From assembly GCA_020060625.1 (NCBI GenBank), contig JAGUZU010000075.1, positions 1 to 64,000 on the forward strand: a stretch of 64,000 nt of DNA. Direction: 5' to 3'. Below, piece after piece: positions 36,991 through 45,359 of the stretch. The notes under the pieces were generated by a model, which worked only from the letters and a program-made list of their open reading frames with translations, was not told the DNA's origin and did no database searches. Position 1 is the first letter of the stretch. Each line of letters starts with the position of its first letter. The DNA is from Anaerolineales bacterium (GTDB lineage Bacteria > Chloroflexota > Anaerolineae > Anaerolineales > Villigracilaceae). A program made the position numbers and the translations under genes.

Positions 36991-37815
36991 TTGAGTGGTA
37001 TCCAAATTGTCGGCATTATGCTGGTGCGCAACGAGGACGTGTTCATCGAACGCGCCATTCGTAACATTGTGGACTTCTGTGACAGAATCATCATCGCCGA
37101 CCATCAATCCACGGATCGAACGTTTGAAATCTGCCGACGCCTGTCAGACGAATTTCCGAAGATTGATCTTCGACGCATTCAACATCTGGCGGAATCGTCC
37201 CAGGCGATCGCGCTATATTATGGAACGAACACCTGGATTGTTGCTGTTGATGGAGACGAAATATTTGATCTCATTGGGCTGAGAGAGATGCGCACCCGCC
37301 TGTTGAAAGGCGAGTTTTCGCAGGACTGGAATATTTTTGCAAATACACTGAATTGCATCCGGCTGGACTTGCGGGCGAAAAAGGCCTGGGGATACCTTGC
37401 GCCGCCTTCACGGGCTGGGGCGAGGTTGTTTAATTTTTCCATTATCGAGGACTGGCCAGGAGCGACAGGGGAACGTCTGCACGGAGAGGGAATTGTTTTT
37501 AAGAACGGATACCACGCCGGTTTGCGTCATTACCTGCATCAGGAATTGGATTGGGAACATTCCTACTTTCGATATGTTCATGCGTCGTTTTTGCCGCGCA
37601 GTTCTTTACATAAGGCAAATTTATTTAAAACACGTTTGAATCCCGATGAGCTTTCCAGAATATCCAATGAGACAAATCCGATTCGCAAGCTGGCTGCCAT
37701 GTTCAAGGTTCGTTTTGATCAATTGATGAGGAGAGATTGGAAGAACCAAAAATACCGCCGCGGTCCGTTGGTGGAAAAGGATGTTTCCGCTTTTTTCCCC
37801 GATGCTGATTTATGA
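36991..37815 (+). CDS. Family 2 glycosyltransferase
   Basis: 274 residues. The start is a TTG at 36991, chosen because AAGGAG lies about 7 nt upstream. IVGIMLVRNEDVFIERAI and IIIADHQSTDRTFEI form the GT2 nucleotide-binding half; WIVAVDGDEIFDLIG contains the metal-binding Asp-Gly-Asp. The short C-terminus has HYLHQELDWEHSYFRYVHASFL. Donor unknown. It overlaps the next glycosyltransferase. Confidence 0.8.
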   Translation: MSGIQIVGIMLVRNEDVFIERAIRNIVDFCDRIIIADHQSTDRTFEICRRLSDEFPKIDLRRIQHLAESSQAIALYYGTNTWIVAVDGDEIFDLIGLREMRTRLLKGEFSQDWNIFANTLNCIRLDLRAKKAWGYLAPPSRAGARLFNFSIIEDWPGATGERLHGEGIVFKNGYHAGLRHYLHQELDWEHSYFRYVHASFLPRSSLHKANLFKTRLNPDELSRISNETNPIRKLAAMFKVRFDQLMRRDWKNQKYRRGPLVEKDVSAFFPDADL

Positions 37816-38824
37816 ATGGATGTTGAAATTGAATTTCCCCAAACGTAAATTAGGTCTGCGCAGCATATTGAATTTAATGGGCGATGGCGCTGCCATCCTT
37901 GCCGGTCAATTCACCTTATTTGACCTGTCCATCTTCCACGAATTTGAGCCGCCGCCAACGGGCGGCGGACATCAGTTCCTGCGCGCGCTTTGGAAGCAGG
38001 CGGAGGCAAAGGGGTTGTGTGTGGAGAATAACACCATCTCGCGAACTACGCGAGCTTGCCTGTTCAACTCATTTAATTTTCGCGAAAGCCGACTTGTCCG
38101 TCTGAGGCGAAGTTCTGTTCTATACGTTCATCGCGTGGATGGTCCCATTGATGTGTATCGCGGGCGGGAGGATGGCGTGGATAAAAACATTCATGCAGTC
38201 AATTTGAAATTTGCAGAGAAGACCATCTTTCAGTCGCAATACAGCCTGCAAAAACATTTGGAACTCGGCATGGAATTCAAGAATCCTGTCGTCATCATGA
38301 ACGCGGCAGACCCTGACATCTTCCACTCGCATGGGCGGGCGGAGTTTTCGCGGAATCGCAAAACGCGCCTGATCGCTTCCAGTTGGTCGGATAATGTGAA
38401 TAAAGGCGCGCCAGTCTATCAATGGCTGGATGAGCATTTGGATTGGAAACGCTTCGAAATGACCTTCGTGGGTCGCAGTCCTGTGGTATTTAAGAATATT
38501 CGCATGGTCCCTGCTGTCGATTCGTACCGTATGGCGGAGTTGTTCCACGAACATGACATTTACATCACTGCCAGCCGCAACGATCCGTGTTCCAATTCGC
38601 TGATCGAGGCGCTGACTTGCGGAATGCCCGCCGTGTACTTGAAAAGCGGTGGTCACCCTGAAATTGTGGGCGGCGCGGGAGCGGGATTCGACGAGGTGGA
38701 GGAACTGCCCGGGTTGTTGGAACAGGTTACAGGTCAATATGAGGCGTTTCAATCGCAGATTTCGATCCCATCCATTCGGGAAGTCGGTGAAGAGTATTTG
38801 AAGGTTTTGGAATTGATCCCATGA
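37802..38824 (+). CDS. Glycosyltransferase family 4-like
   Basis: 340 residues if started at ATG 37802 (alternatives 37781 and 37820). FHEFEPPPTGGGHQFLRALW matches the Gly-rich GT4 acceptor loop; VLYVHRVDGPIDVYRGRED, FQSQYSLQKHLEL, VIMNAADPDIF, then a donor domain with ITASRNDPCSNSLIEALTCGMPAVYLKSGGHPE carrying the conserved Glu of ALIEAL-type motifs. ATGA overlap with the next gene. Substrates unknown. Confidence 0.8.
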   Translation: MLIYEWMLKLNFPKRKLGLRSILNLMGDGAAILAGQFTLFDLSIFHEFEPPPTGGGHQFLRALWKQAEAKGLCVENNTISRTTRACLFNSFNFRESRLVRLRRSSVLYVHRVDGPIDVYRGREDGVDKNIHAVNLKFAEKTIFQSQYSLQKHLELGMEFKNPVVIMNAADPDIFHSHGRAEFSRNRKTRLIASSWSDNVNKGAPVYQWLDEHLDWKRFEMTFVGRSPVVFKNIRMVPAVDSYRMAELFHEHDIYITASRNDPCSNSLIEALTCGMPAVYLKSGGHPEIVGGAGAGFDEVEELPGLLEQVTGQYEAFQSQISIPSIREVGEEYLKVLELIP

Positions 38825-39909
38825 AATTGTTGATGCAAAGTGCTGCAAAAAACATCATCAAGGCGGCTTCGTGGAATTGGAAGCCGTATTCACGATTGAT
38901 CCTGTATGGAGACGATGTGGGCTGGTCGCTGGATTGGGATATGCGCGAACTTGCGAATATTTCCCGCAGATTGGGCGTTCGCCTGGCTCACCCAATTTGG
39001 AAACATGCCGCATCCCCTCAATCTATTTTTTTTGCCAGTCAGTTTTTTTTAACGAACGATGACTGGATGACTTTGTTGCCGCATCGGATCGGTTTTTCCT
39101 ATTTTCATGGCGCGCCCGGGAGCGGTGAATCGGATTTCGATGATGTATACGCTTCGCTTTGCAAACACCATGAAAAGCTTGTGCGGATTCAGGTGTCACA
39201 TACCGAAATGCTGGATGCGATCCTGCAAACAGGTATTGATCCTGCGAAGGTGTTTTTGATTCCCATTGGTATTAATGCAGGATTTTTTCCATTCCGCACT
39301 GTGCAAATGAAACGAAATGCGCGCGCCGAACTGGGCATCCCGCACTCGGCATTTGTGGTGGGGTCGTTCCAAAAGGATGGTGTGGGGTGGGGAGATGGCA
39401 TGGAGCCGAAATTGATCAAGGGACCCGATGTGTTTGTCGAGACCATGAAACGGCTGAAGAAGGATGTGCCTGAATTGTTTGTCCTGCTTTCAGGCCCCGC
39501 GCGTGGATTTGTGAAGAAGGGGTTGGAGGATGCGGACATTCCGTATTGGCATGGGTATCTCAAATCGTATCCCGATATTGCAACGATGTTTCAGGCATTG
39601 GATTTGTACGTGGTGGCGTCCCGCCAGGAAGGTGGACCAAAAGCGATCCTTGAAAGCATGGCAACCGGTGTGCCTCTTGTTACGACGAGAGTTGGGCAGG
39701 CAATGGATCTGGTAAGACATGGTGAGAATGCCTTTATGACCGACGTGGAGGACGTGGATGCGCTCGCCTCATACGCCCTTCGAGTGTATCGCTCATCCCA
39801 AGCCGACCTTCAGCCGATGCTTGTTGCAGGACGAAAGACCGCTGAAGCCAACAGATACGAGTGCCAAATTCCGCTTTGGGCGGAATTCATGAAAGGATTT
39901 GTGGAATGA
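38821..39909 (+). CDS. Glycosyltransferase family 4
   Basis: 362 residues. GT-B fold with N-terminal RLILYGDDVGWSLDWDM, RIQVSHTEMLDAIL, VFLIPIGINAGFFPF at the linker, and donor-site motif VVASRQEGGPKAILESMATGVPLVTTRVGQAMDLV with the conserved Glu pair E-x7-E. It sits in a run of ATGA-coupled transferases and methyltransferases. Donor unknown. Confidence 0.85.
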   Translation: MKLLMQSAAKNIIKAASWNWKPYSRLILYGDDVGWSLDWDMRELANISRRLGVRLAHPIWKHAASPQSIFFASQFFLTNDDWMTLLPHRIGFSYFHGAPGSGESDFDDVYASLCKHHEKLVRIQVSHTEMLDAILQTGIDPAKVFLIPIGINAGFFPFRTVQMKRNARAELGIPHSAFVVGSFQKDGVGWGDGMEPKLIKGPDVFVETMKRLKKDVPELFVLLSGPARGFVKKGLEDADIPYWHGYLKSYPDIATMFQALDLYVVASRQEGGPKAILESMATGVPLVTTRVGQAMDLVRHGENAFMTDVEDVDALASYALRVYRSSQADLQPMLVAGRKTAEANRYECQIPLWAEFMKGFVE

Positions 39910-40646
39910 GTTTGTTCATCCAAAAGATTTCTTATTATCTGTTTCCCCGTTCACTGCGCCGTTTCATTGTCAAGTCCATGATCGGCGCGGAACAGTCCGC
40001 TGACCCGCGTGAAGCGACAAAGTGGCTGTTGGGTATTTATGACTTTATCAATTATGAGATCGATTCGCAATGCAAACGCTGGGGCGATGGCGTTCACATC
40101 AAACATGAAGTGATGGACGGCATCCACTCGTTCTTTTATGAGCGGATCGAAAAAGGCGATAATGTCCTCGACCTCGGCTGCGGCTATGGTGCGCTGGCAC
40201 ATGCCATCGCGGTCAACGCGGATGCCAGAGTTTTGGCAATTGATTTCGATGCAGGGCAGATCGAATTTGGAAAAAAACGTTTCAACCATCCGAATATTCA
40301 ATTTGCGGTGGGAGACGTATTCAAGGATATTCCCAAAGGCGGAACGTTCGATACCATCGTCCTTTCCAGCGTGCTGGAGCATTTGAAGAGCCGCCCTGAA
40401 TTTTTGAAAGACCTAACCGCACGTTTCAAGCCGAAGAAGTTCCTTATCCGCGTTCCGACCTTTGAGCGGCACTTGCAAGCCGCACTCAAGAAGGAACTTG
40501 GATTGTTTCCCTACACCGACGATACGCACGAACTCGAATATTCCAAAGACATTTTTTATGAAGAGATGAAGCAGGCGGGGCTGGAAGTAAAATACTTTGA
40601 AATCCGCTGGGCAGATATTTGGGCAGAGTGCATCCCTGCCAAGTGA
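39906..40646 (+). CDS. SAM-dependent methyltransferase, class I
   Basis: 246 residues from the ATG that overlaps the previous stop (ATGA); an upstream start inside that gene was rejected. VLDLGCGYGALAHAIAV (motif I near residue 82), LAIDFDAGQIEFGKKRF, FDTIVLSSVLEHLKSRPEFL. A basic amphipathic N-terminus (FIQKISYYLFPRSLRRFIVK) may attach it to the membrane. Probably modifies a glycan sugar; substrate unknown. Confidence 0.82.
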   Translation: MSLFIQKISYYLFPRSLRRFIVKSMIGAEQSADPREATKWLLGIYDFINYEIDSQCKRWGDGVHIKHEVMDGIHSFFYERIEKGDNVLDLGCGYGALAHAIAVNADARVLAIDFDAGQIEFGKKRFNHPNIQFAVGDVFKDIPKGGTFDTIVLSSVLEHLKSRPEFLKDLTARFKPKKFLIRVPTFERHLQAALKKELGLFPYTDDTHELEYSKDIFYEEMKQAGLEVKYFEIRWADIWAECIPAK

Positions 40647-40648
40647 CC

Positions 40649-41803
40649 ATGCTCCGAACCCTGCTCAACTCCCTCAAACGAACCTTCCCCAAATTTTTTT
40701 GGGCTGTGTTCGGCTTGCGTGATTGGGCGAAGAGCATCCCCGCGCGGATGCAACTTTCCGCGCTGCAAAAAAGCAGAGATGGCATTGCAGTTGCGTATCT
40801 CAGTCCGCGCTTTCCGAATCCACCCGCACGACGAAGTGAGTTTGCACACGGCGGCGCAGTCAAGTTGACGTATCTTGCGGAGAATTTTCCGCATCGGTTT
40901 CCATCAGCCAATTTGTTGTATGCCGTCAGCAGTGTGGCGCATCCCTTGCAAATCGAAATTCTTGAAACCGCAAAACGCAAGGGATTGAAAGTCACCATCA
41001 ATCAAAATGGCGTCGCCTTCCCTGCATGGGACGGCGCGAATTATGAAGCCACGAACCAGCCGTTAAAGCGCATCATCGCCTTTGCGGATTTCATCATCTA
41101 CCAAAGCCAATTTTGCAAGGACAGCGCCGAACGATACATCTCCCCCCCGCCAGATGCTCCTAGCGAGATCGTCTATAACCCTGTGGATACCCGCCTCTTC
41201 TCACCCGATGCCTGCTCGGCGAGACCCGAAGCATTGACCTTGCTTTTAGGCGGCAACCAATATGAAAAGTATCGCCTTGAATTGGCGTTGCAAACACTTA
41301 AAGCATTACACCGTAATGCGCCAAATGCAAAGCTGATCGTCACTGGCAACCTCTGGCTTCCGCGCCACGAAGCCGAAGAATGGACAAAACAAGCCCTGCG
41401 CGATATGAGCCTGACCGAACACGTCACTTTCACGGGAACGTACGCCCAAACAGACGCGCCCGCCTTGTATTCGCAGGCTCATCTCCTGCTCCACACCAAA
41501 TACGCTGACCCGTCTCCAGGTCTGGTCTTAGAGGCGATGGCGTTGGGGATGCCTGTCGTCCATTTGGACAATGGCGGTGTGCCAGAGTTGGTCGGCGACG
41601 CTGGGATTGGCGTGGCGGTGGAACACGACTGGAACAGAATCAATCTGCCAACTCCGCAAGCCATGGCAGATGCGGTGATGCAGGTCTATGACCGCCGCGA
41701 AGAATTTTTGCAGAAGGCGCGTCAGCGGGCAGTGGATTTGTTCTCACTGGAAAAGTTTGTGGCGAGACACAAAGAAATTTTCGAGATGGTTCTGAATTCC
41801 TGA
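40649..41803 (+). CDS. Glycosyltransferase family 4
   Basis: 384 residues from ATG 40649, 2 nt after the methyltransferase stop. A basic N-terminal helix (LRTLLNSLKRTFPKFFWAVF) precedes the GT-B fold; TINQNGVAFPAWD, FIIYQSQFCKDSA, IVYNPVDTRLFSP, LLLGGNQYEKYRLELALQTL, and donor loop HTKYADPSPGLVLEAMALGMPVVHLDNGG with conserved Glu. It overlaps the next gene by one base (TGATG). Donor unknown. Confidence 0.84.
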   Translation: MLRTLLNSLKRTFPKFFWAVFGLRDWAKSIPARMQLSALQKSRDGIAVAYLSPRFPNPPARRSEFAHGGAVKLTYLAENFPHRFPSANLLYAVSSVAHPLQIEILETAKRKGLKVTINQNGVAFPAWDGANYEATNQPLKRIIAFADFIIYQSQFCKDSAERYISPPPDAPSEIVYNPVDTRLFSPDACSARPEALTLLLGGNQYEKYRLELALQTLKALHRNAPNAKLIVTGNLWLPRHEAEEWTKQALRDMSLTEHVTFTGTYAQTDAPALYSQAHLLLHTKYADPSPGLVLEAMALGMPVVHLDNGGVPELVGDAGIGVAVEHDWNRINLPTPQAMADAVMQVYDRREEFLQKARQRAVDLFSLEKFVARHKEIFEMVLNS

Positions 41804-42714
41804 TGAAGATTTCTGTCATCATCTGCACCCGCAATCGCTTCGACGATTTCGCGAAGACCCTGCCATCCATCGCGGCTCAAACCCGCCTGCCCGATGAATT
41901 GGTCGTCGTCGATTCGTCGGATGAAAAAAGGCTGGAAGGTTATCTTAACTCGGTTGAGTTGCCATTCCCTGCCCGCTATTTTTACACCCAGCCCGGCTTG
42001 ACCTTGCAGCGCAATCACGGCATCCGTGAAAGCAAGGGCGATCTGATCTTCTTCTTTGATGATGACGTGGACTTGGATGTAAACTATCTCGCCGAAGTGG
42101 AAAAAGTTTTTGCAGATGATGTAAAGCGCGAAATCGGCGCAGTTGGTGGAAAGATCGTCGAACCGACTTCACCATCCCCCCGCCTCAAATTCGAGCGTTT
42201 TGCGTTTTGCGTTTTGCGCTTTGCGTTTGGCGTTGTTGGAACTCACAACGGAAAATTCCATCCATCTGGAATGCCGTCACATCCGCGTCCGAACCAGCCC
42301 AGCGGATTCATCGAATGTCTATCAGGCTGTTGCATGGCATTTCGGCGCGACGTGTTCGAGAAAGCCGCGTTCGACGAACACCTCGCCCGCTACGGCTTGA
42401 TGGAAGACGTGGACATCTCCAAGCAAACACTGGACGCAGGATATAAAATCTATTATCAAACCTCCGCAACCCTCATCCACAACGAAAGCCCCATGAACCG
42501 TCTCAACGTCCAGCAGTGGGCGGAGATGAGCGTGGTCAATTATGATTACCTCTTCCGCAAGAGTTGGGCGTATGAAAAATGGCGCTGGCTGTTTTATTAT
42601 TGGGCGCTGATCGGTTTATTCGCCGCGAACTTTCACAGCCTGAAGGGCTTGAAGGGTACGCTTGCTGGAGTAAAAAGGATTGTAGGTCACGCTTTTAGCG
42701 TGACGTCACGTTGA
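41803..42714 (+). CDS. Family 2 glycosyltransferase (rhamnosyltransferase-like)
   Basis: 303 residues. GT-A domain: ISVIICTRNRFDDFAKTLPS, ELVVVDSSDEKRLE, LQRNHGIRESKGDLIFFFDDDVDLD with the Asp-Asp-Asp metal site, CLSGCCMAFRRDVFEKAAFDE and LMEDVDISKQTLDAGY. Two abnormal segments come from repeats: a run of 7-nt GCGTTTT units (42195-42229) encodes Phe/Arg-rich residues before the acceptor region, and the last residues (GHAFSVTSR) with the stop codon are provided by a palindromic element. Active-site residues are intact. Confidence 0.83.
   Translation: MKISVIICTRNRFDDFAKTLPSIAAQTRLPDELVVVDSSDEKRLEGYLNSVELPFPARYFYTQPGLTLQRNHGIRESKGDLIFFFDDDVDLDVNYLAEVEKVFADDVKREIGAVGGKIVEPTSPSPRLKFERFAFCVLRFAFGVVGTHNGKFHPSGMPSHPRPNQPSGFIECLSGCCMAFRRDVFEKAAFDEHLARYGLMEDVDISKQTLDAGYKIYYQTSATLIHNESPMNRLNVQQWAEMSVVNYDYLFRKSWAYEKWRWLFYYWALIGLFAANFHSLKGLKGTLAGVKRIVGHAFSVTSR
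42195..42229 (+). repeat. In-frame heptanucleotide repeat, 5 units (GCGTTTT)
   Basis: GCGTTTT three times, then GCGCTTT and GCGTTTG, inside the GT2 gene. The units encode an RFAFCVLRFAFG-like stretch between the metal-binding motif and the acceptor loop. The reverse complement unit (GCAAAAC) recurs at 63264-63298. Confidence 0.85.
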
Positions 42715-42727
42715 AAACGTGACCTGC
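42682..42727. repeat. Palindromic element, copy 2 (inverted relative to 16595)
   Basis: Two hairpins GTCACGCT-TTT-AGCGTGAC and GTCACGTT-GAA-AACGTGAC. It equals the reverse complement of 16595-16661 with three mismatches and without that copy's 21-nt centre. It contains the stop codon of the GT2 gene (42712-42714). Confidence 0.88.
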
Positions 42728-42731
42728 AAAG

Positions 42732-43658
42732 ATGAACATGAAACGCGCATTCATCACTGGTATTTCTGGTTTTGTCGGCAGGCATCTTCGCGAAGAACTT
42801 CTTCGTGAAGGATGGGATGTGTATGGATTCGACATCCGTCCTGCGGGAGAAAACGTCTTTGTGGGCGACCTTTCGGACCGCGCGCTTCTCTCTCAGGTGA
42901 TGCTTGATTGCCAACCTGATGCTGTGTTCCACCTTGCGGGCATTATCAAATCACCCGACCCGCAGGCTTATTACACCTCCAATTTGTTTGGGACGTTGAA
43001 TCTTCTTGATGCGGTCATGCAAATGGAGAGGCGACCCAAGGTAGTATTGGCAAGTTCCAGCGCGGTTTACGGCTTAACCAAGAGTGCGCGACCCATCACG
43101 GAACGTTCTCCCCTGCGCCCTGTGACGGAGTATGCCGTCAGCAAGGTGGGGCAGGAGACGGCGGCTCTGCGGTATCATTATGCGTTCGGTTTGGATGTGG
43201 TCATCGCGCGGATGTTCAACCTGCTGGGACCCGGTCAATCGCCAGACTTGGCTTGCTCAGCGTTTGCGCGTCAGATCGCGTTGGCGGAGATTTCGGAACA
43301 GGATGAAATTGTCACCGGCAACCTCGATGCCAAACGTGATTTTGTAGATGTGCGCGATGCGGCGTGCGCCTTTGCCTTGCTTGCAGAAAAAGGTGATGCT
43401 GGGCAGGCATATAATGTTTGCTCAGGGAATGCTGTGGCGATACAGGGATGCTTGCAGGAGATGATGTCACAGTCGCAGAAACAACTGTCGGCTAGGATTG
43501 ATGCGGCGCGGGTTCAGAAGAACGATGTCCCTGTGCAGGTGGGGAGTTTCCAAAAGTTGCACAAGGCTGCGGGTTGGAATCCGCGCATTCCTCTGAATGA
43601 ATCTTTAGCAGATTTGCTCAACGATTGGCGTGAGCGAGTCAAAGTGGAGTTGAAATGA
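42732..43658 (+). CDS. rmd: SDR reductase, GDP-4-keto-6-deoxy-D-mannose reductase-like
   Basis: 308 residues. RAFITGISGFVGRHLREELL (NADPH-binding GxxGxxG), VFHLAGIIKSPDPQAYY, VLASSSAVYGL, catalytic YAVSK (Tyr134, Lys138), RMFNLLGPGQSPDLACSAFARQIA and TGNLDAKRDFVDVRD. The last motifs are typical of Rmd proteins, which reduce the Gmd product to GDP-D-rhamnose. Gmd is encoded at 7167. Related sugar-nucleotide epimerases share parts of this pattern, so the exact reaction is likely but not certain. ATGA overlap with the next SDR. Confidence 0.75.
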   Translation: MNMKRAFITGISGFVGRHLREELLREGWDVYGFDIRPAGENVFVGDLSDRALLSQVMLDCQPDAVFHLAGIIKSPDPQAYYTSNLFGTLNLLDAVMQMERRPKVVLASSSAVYGLTKSARPITERSPLRPVTEYAVSKVGQETAALRYHYAFGLDVVIARMFNLLGPGQSPDLACSAFARQIALAEISEQDEIVTGNLDAKRDFVDVRDAACAFALLAEKGDAGQAYNVCSGNAVAIQGCLQEMMSQSQKQLSARIDAARVQKNDVPVQVGSFQKLHKAAGWNPRIPLNESLADLLNDWRERVKVELK

Positions 43659-44644
43659 ATTGGAACGGTAAAAAAGTTTTGGTAACAGGCGCGGGCGGCT
43701 TTATCGCCAGCCATTTGATCGAGCGGCTTGTAACCGAAGGCGCGGACGTGCGCGGGTTCGTGCGTTATAACTCGCGCAACGACCTCGGCATGTTGAAGTG
43801 GCTTGCGCCTGAAATTTTTTCGCAACTGGAGATCATGCAAGGCGACCTGCGTGACACCGAAGCCGTGCGCAACGCCGTGCGCGGCGTGGATACGGTCTTT
43901 CATCTCGGCGCGTTGATTGCGATACCGTATTCGTATGTCAACCCGCGCGAGGTCATTGATGTGAACATCATGGGCACGCTCAATGTGCTGATGGCGGCGC
44001 GTGATTTTGGAACGCGGCGCGTGGTGCATACGTCCACGAGTGAAGTGTATGGCACGGCGCAGTATGTGCCGATTGATGAGAAGCATCCCTTGCAGGGACA
44101 GTCGCCTTACTCTGCCAGCAAGATCGGCGCGGATCGTATCGCCGAAAGTTTTTATCGTTCGTTTGAAACGCCTGTCGTCACACTGCGCCCGTTCAATACT
44201 TTCGGTCCAGGTCAGTCGATGCGTGCGGTTATTCCAACCATCATCGTGCAGGCGCTCACTCGTGATGAAGTCAAACTCGGCAGTCTCGAACCTTCGCGTG
44301 ATTTTACTTTTGCAAAAGATACCGCCAATGGCTTTGTAAAAGTTGCTGAAGCCGAAGGCGTGCTCGGCGAAGAGATCAACCTCGGCAACGACAACACCAT
44401 CCGCATTGGCGACCTTGCCGAAAAGATTTTCAAGATCATCGGCAAGACTCCCAAAATTGTGACTGATCCACAACGTGTGCGACCGGGTAAAAGTGAAGTG
44501 ATGAAGTTGTGGGCATCGAACGAAAAAGCCAAACGCATGATCGGATGGGAACCCCGCATCTCTCTGGATGAGGGCTTGCGTGCCACCATCGAGTGGATCT
44601 CCGCTCATATCGAGCTCTACCGACCCGACCAGTACACGGTGTAA
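43655..44644 (+). CDS. NAD-dependent sugar-nucleotide 4,6-dehydratase, LegB-like SDR
   Basis: 329 residues. VLVTGAGGFIASHLIERLV, GFVRYNSRNDLGMLKWL (a segment typical of the LegB group), HLGALIAIPYSYVNPREV, HTSTSEVYGTAQY, catalytic YSASKIGAD (Tyr152, Lys156), RPFNTFGPGQSMRAVIPTII. LegB-type enzymes make 4-keto-6-deoxy sugar nucleotides for legionaminic acid or bacillosamine-type sugars. The usual partner aminotransferase LegC is not adjacent; the only aminotransferase in the window is the WlbC-like one. Next gene is a sugar nucleotidyltransferase, 1 nt away. Confidence 0.78.
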   Translation: MNWNGKKVLVTGAGGFIASHLIERLVTEGADVRGFVRYNSRNDLGMLKWLAPEIFSQLEIMQGDLRDTEAVRNAVRGVDTVFHLGALIAIPYSYVNPREVIDVNIMGTLNVLMAARDFGTRRVVHTSTSEVYGTAQYVPIDEKHPLQGQSPYSASKIGADRIAESFYRSFETPVVTLRPFNTFGPGQSMRAVIPTIIVQALTRDEVKLGSLEPSRDFTFAKDTANGFVKVAEAEGVLGEEINLGNDNTIRIGDLAEKIFKIIGKTPKIVTDPQRVRPGKSEVMKLWASNEKAKRMIGWEPRISLDEGLRATIEWISAHIELYRPDQYTV

Positions 44645-44645
44645 T

Positions 44646-45356
44646 ATGCGAGCAGTCATACTTGCTGGCGGTAAAGGCACACGCCTTGCCCCGTACACAA
44701 CCGTTCTTCCCAAACCGCTTATGCCCATCGGCGAAATGCCGATTCTGGAAATTGTGATTCGTCAGTTGCAAAAGAAAGGCTTCGATGACATTACGCTGGC
44801 TACTGGTTATCTCGCCGAATTGCTCATGGCATACTGTGGTGACGGAAGCAAATTCAACACTCGTATTGATTACTCCCGCGAAGAACAACCCCTCGGCACG
44901 GCGGGACCGATTTCTCTCGTCTCAAACTTGAATGACACGTTCTTGGTCATGAACGGTGACCTACTCACAACCATTGACTACGGCGCCATGCTCAAGTATC
45001 ACCGTGAACGTGGAGCGCTTGCTACTGTGGCGTGCTATCAACGTGACGTGAAAATTGACCTCGGTGTCATTCAAGTGGACGAAGACAACTGGATTTCCGA
45101 TTACATCGAAAAACCCACCTATCACTATTCCGTCAGCATGGGTATTTACCTCTTCGAGCCGGAGATTTTGAACTACATTCCCAAAGGTCAACGGCTGGAT
45201 TTACCCGAACTTGTCCTGAAGTTGATGCGCGACAGTAAGAAGGTTAATGTCTTTAATTTCGACGGCTACTGGCTCGATATCGGCAGGCACGACGATTACG
45301 AGCGCGCCATCGAAGAATTTGCAAAGCATCGTGAAGCGTTTTTGAAAGAAGAGTGA
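44646..45356 (+). CDS. Sugar-1-phosphate nucleotidyltransferase
   Basis: 236 residues from ATG 44646. MRAVILAGGKGTRLAPYTTV is the nucleotide-binding signature, followed by LPKPLMPIGEMPILEIVIRQ, EEQPLGTAGPISL, VMNGDLLTTIDY and YWLDIGRHDDYERA. It resembles the short nucleotidyltransferases (LegE/PtmE, mannose-1-phosphate guanylyltransferase type) without an acyltransferase tail. It may make a GDP sugar for gmd or for the LegB-like enzyme; nucleotide and sugar cannot be read from sequence alone. Confidence 0.82.
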   Translation: MRAVILAGGKGTRLAPYTTVLPKPLMPIGEMPILEIVIRQLQKKGFDDITLATGYLAELLMAYCGDGSKFNTRIDYSREEQPLGTAGPISLVSNLNDTFLVMNGDLLTTIDYGAMLKYHRERGALATVACYQRDVKIDLGVIQVDEDNWISDYIEKPTYHYSVSMGIYLFEPEILNYIPKGQRLDLPELVLKLMRDSKKVNVFNFDGYWLDIGRHDDYERAIEEFAKHREAFLKEE

Positions 45357-45359
45357 TTT

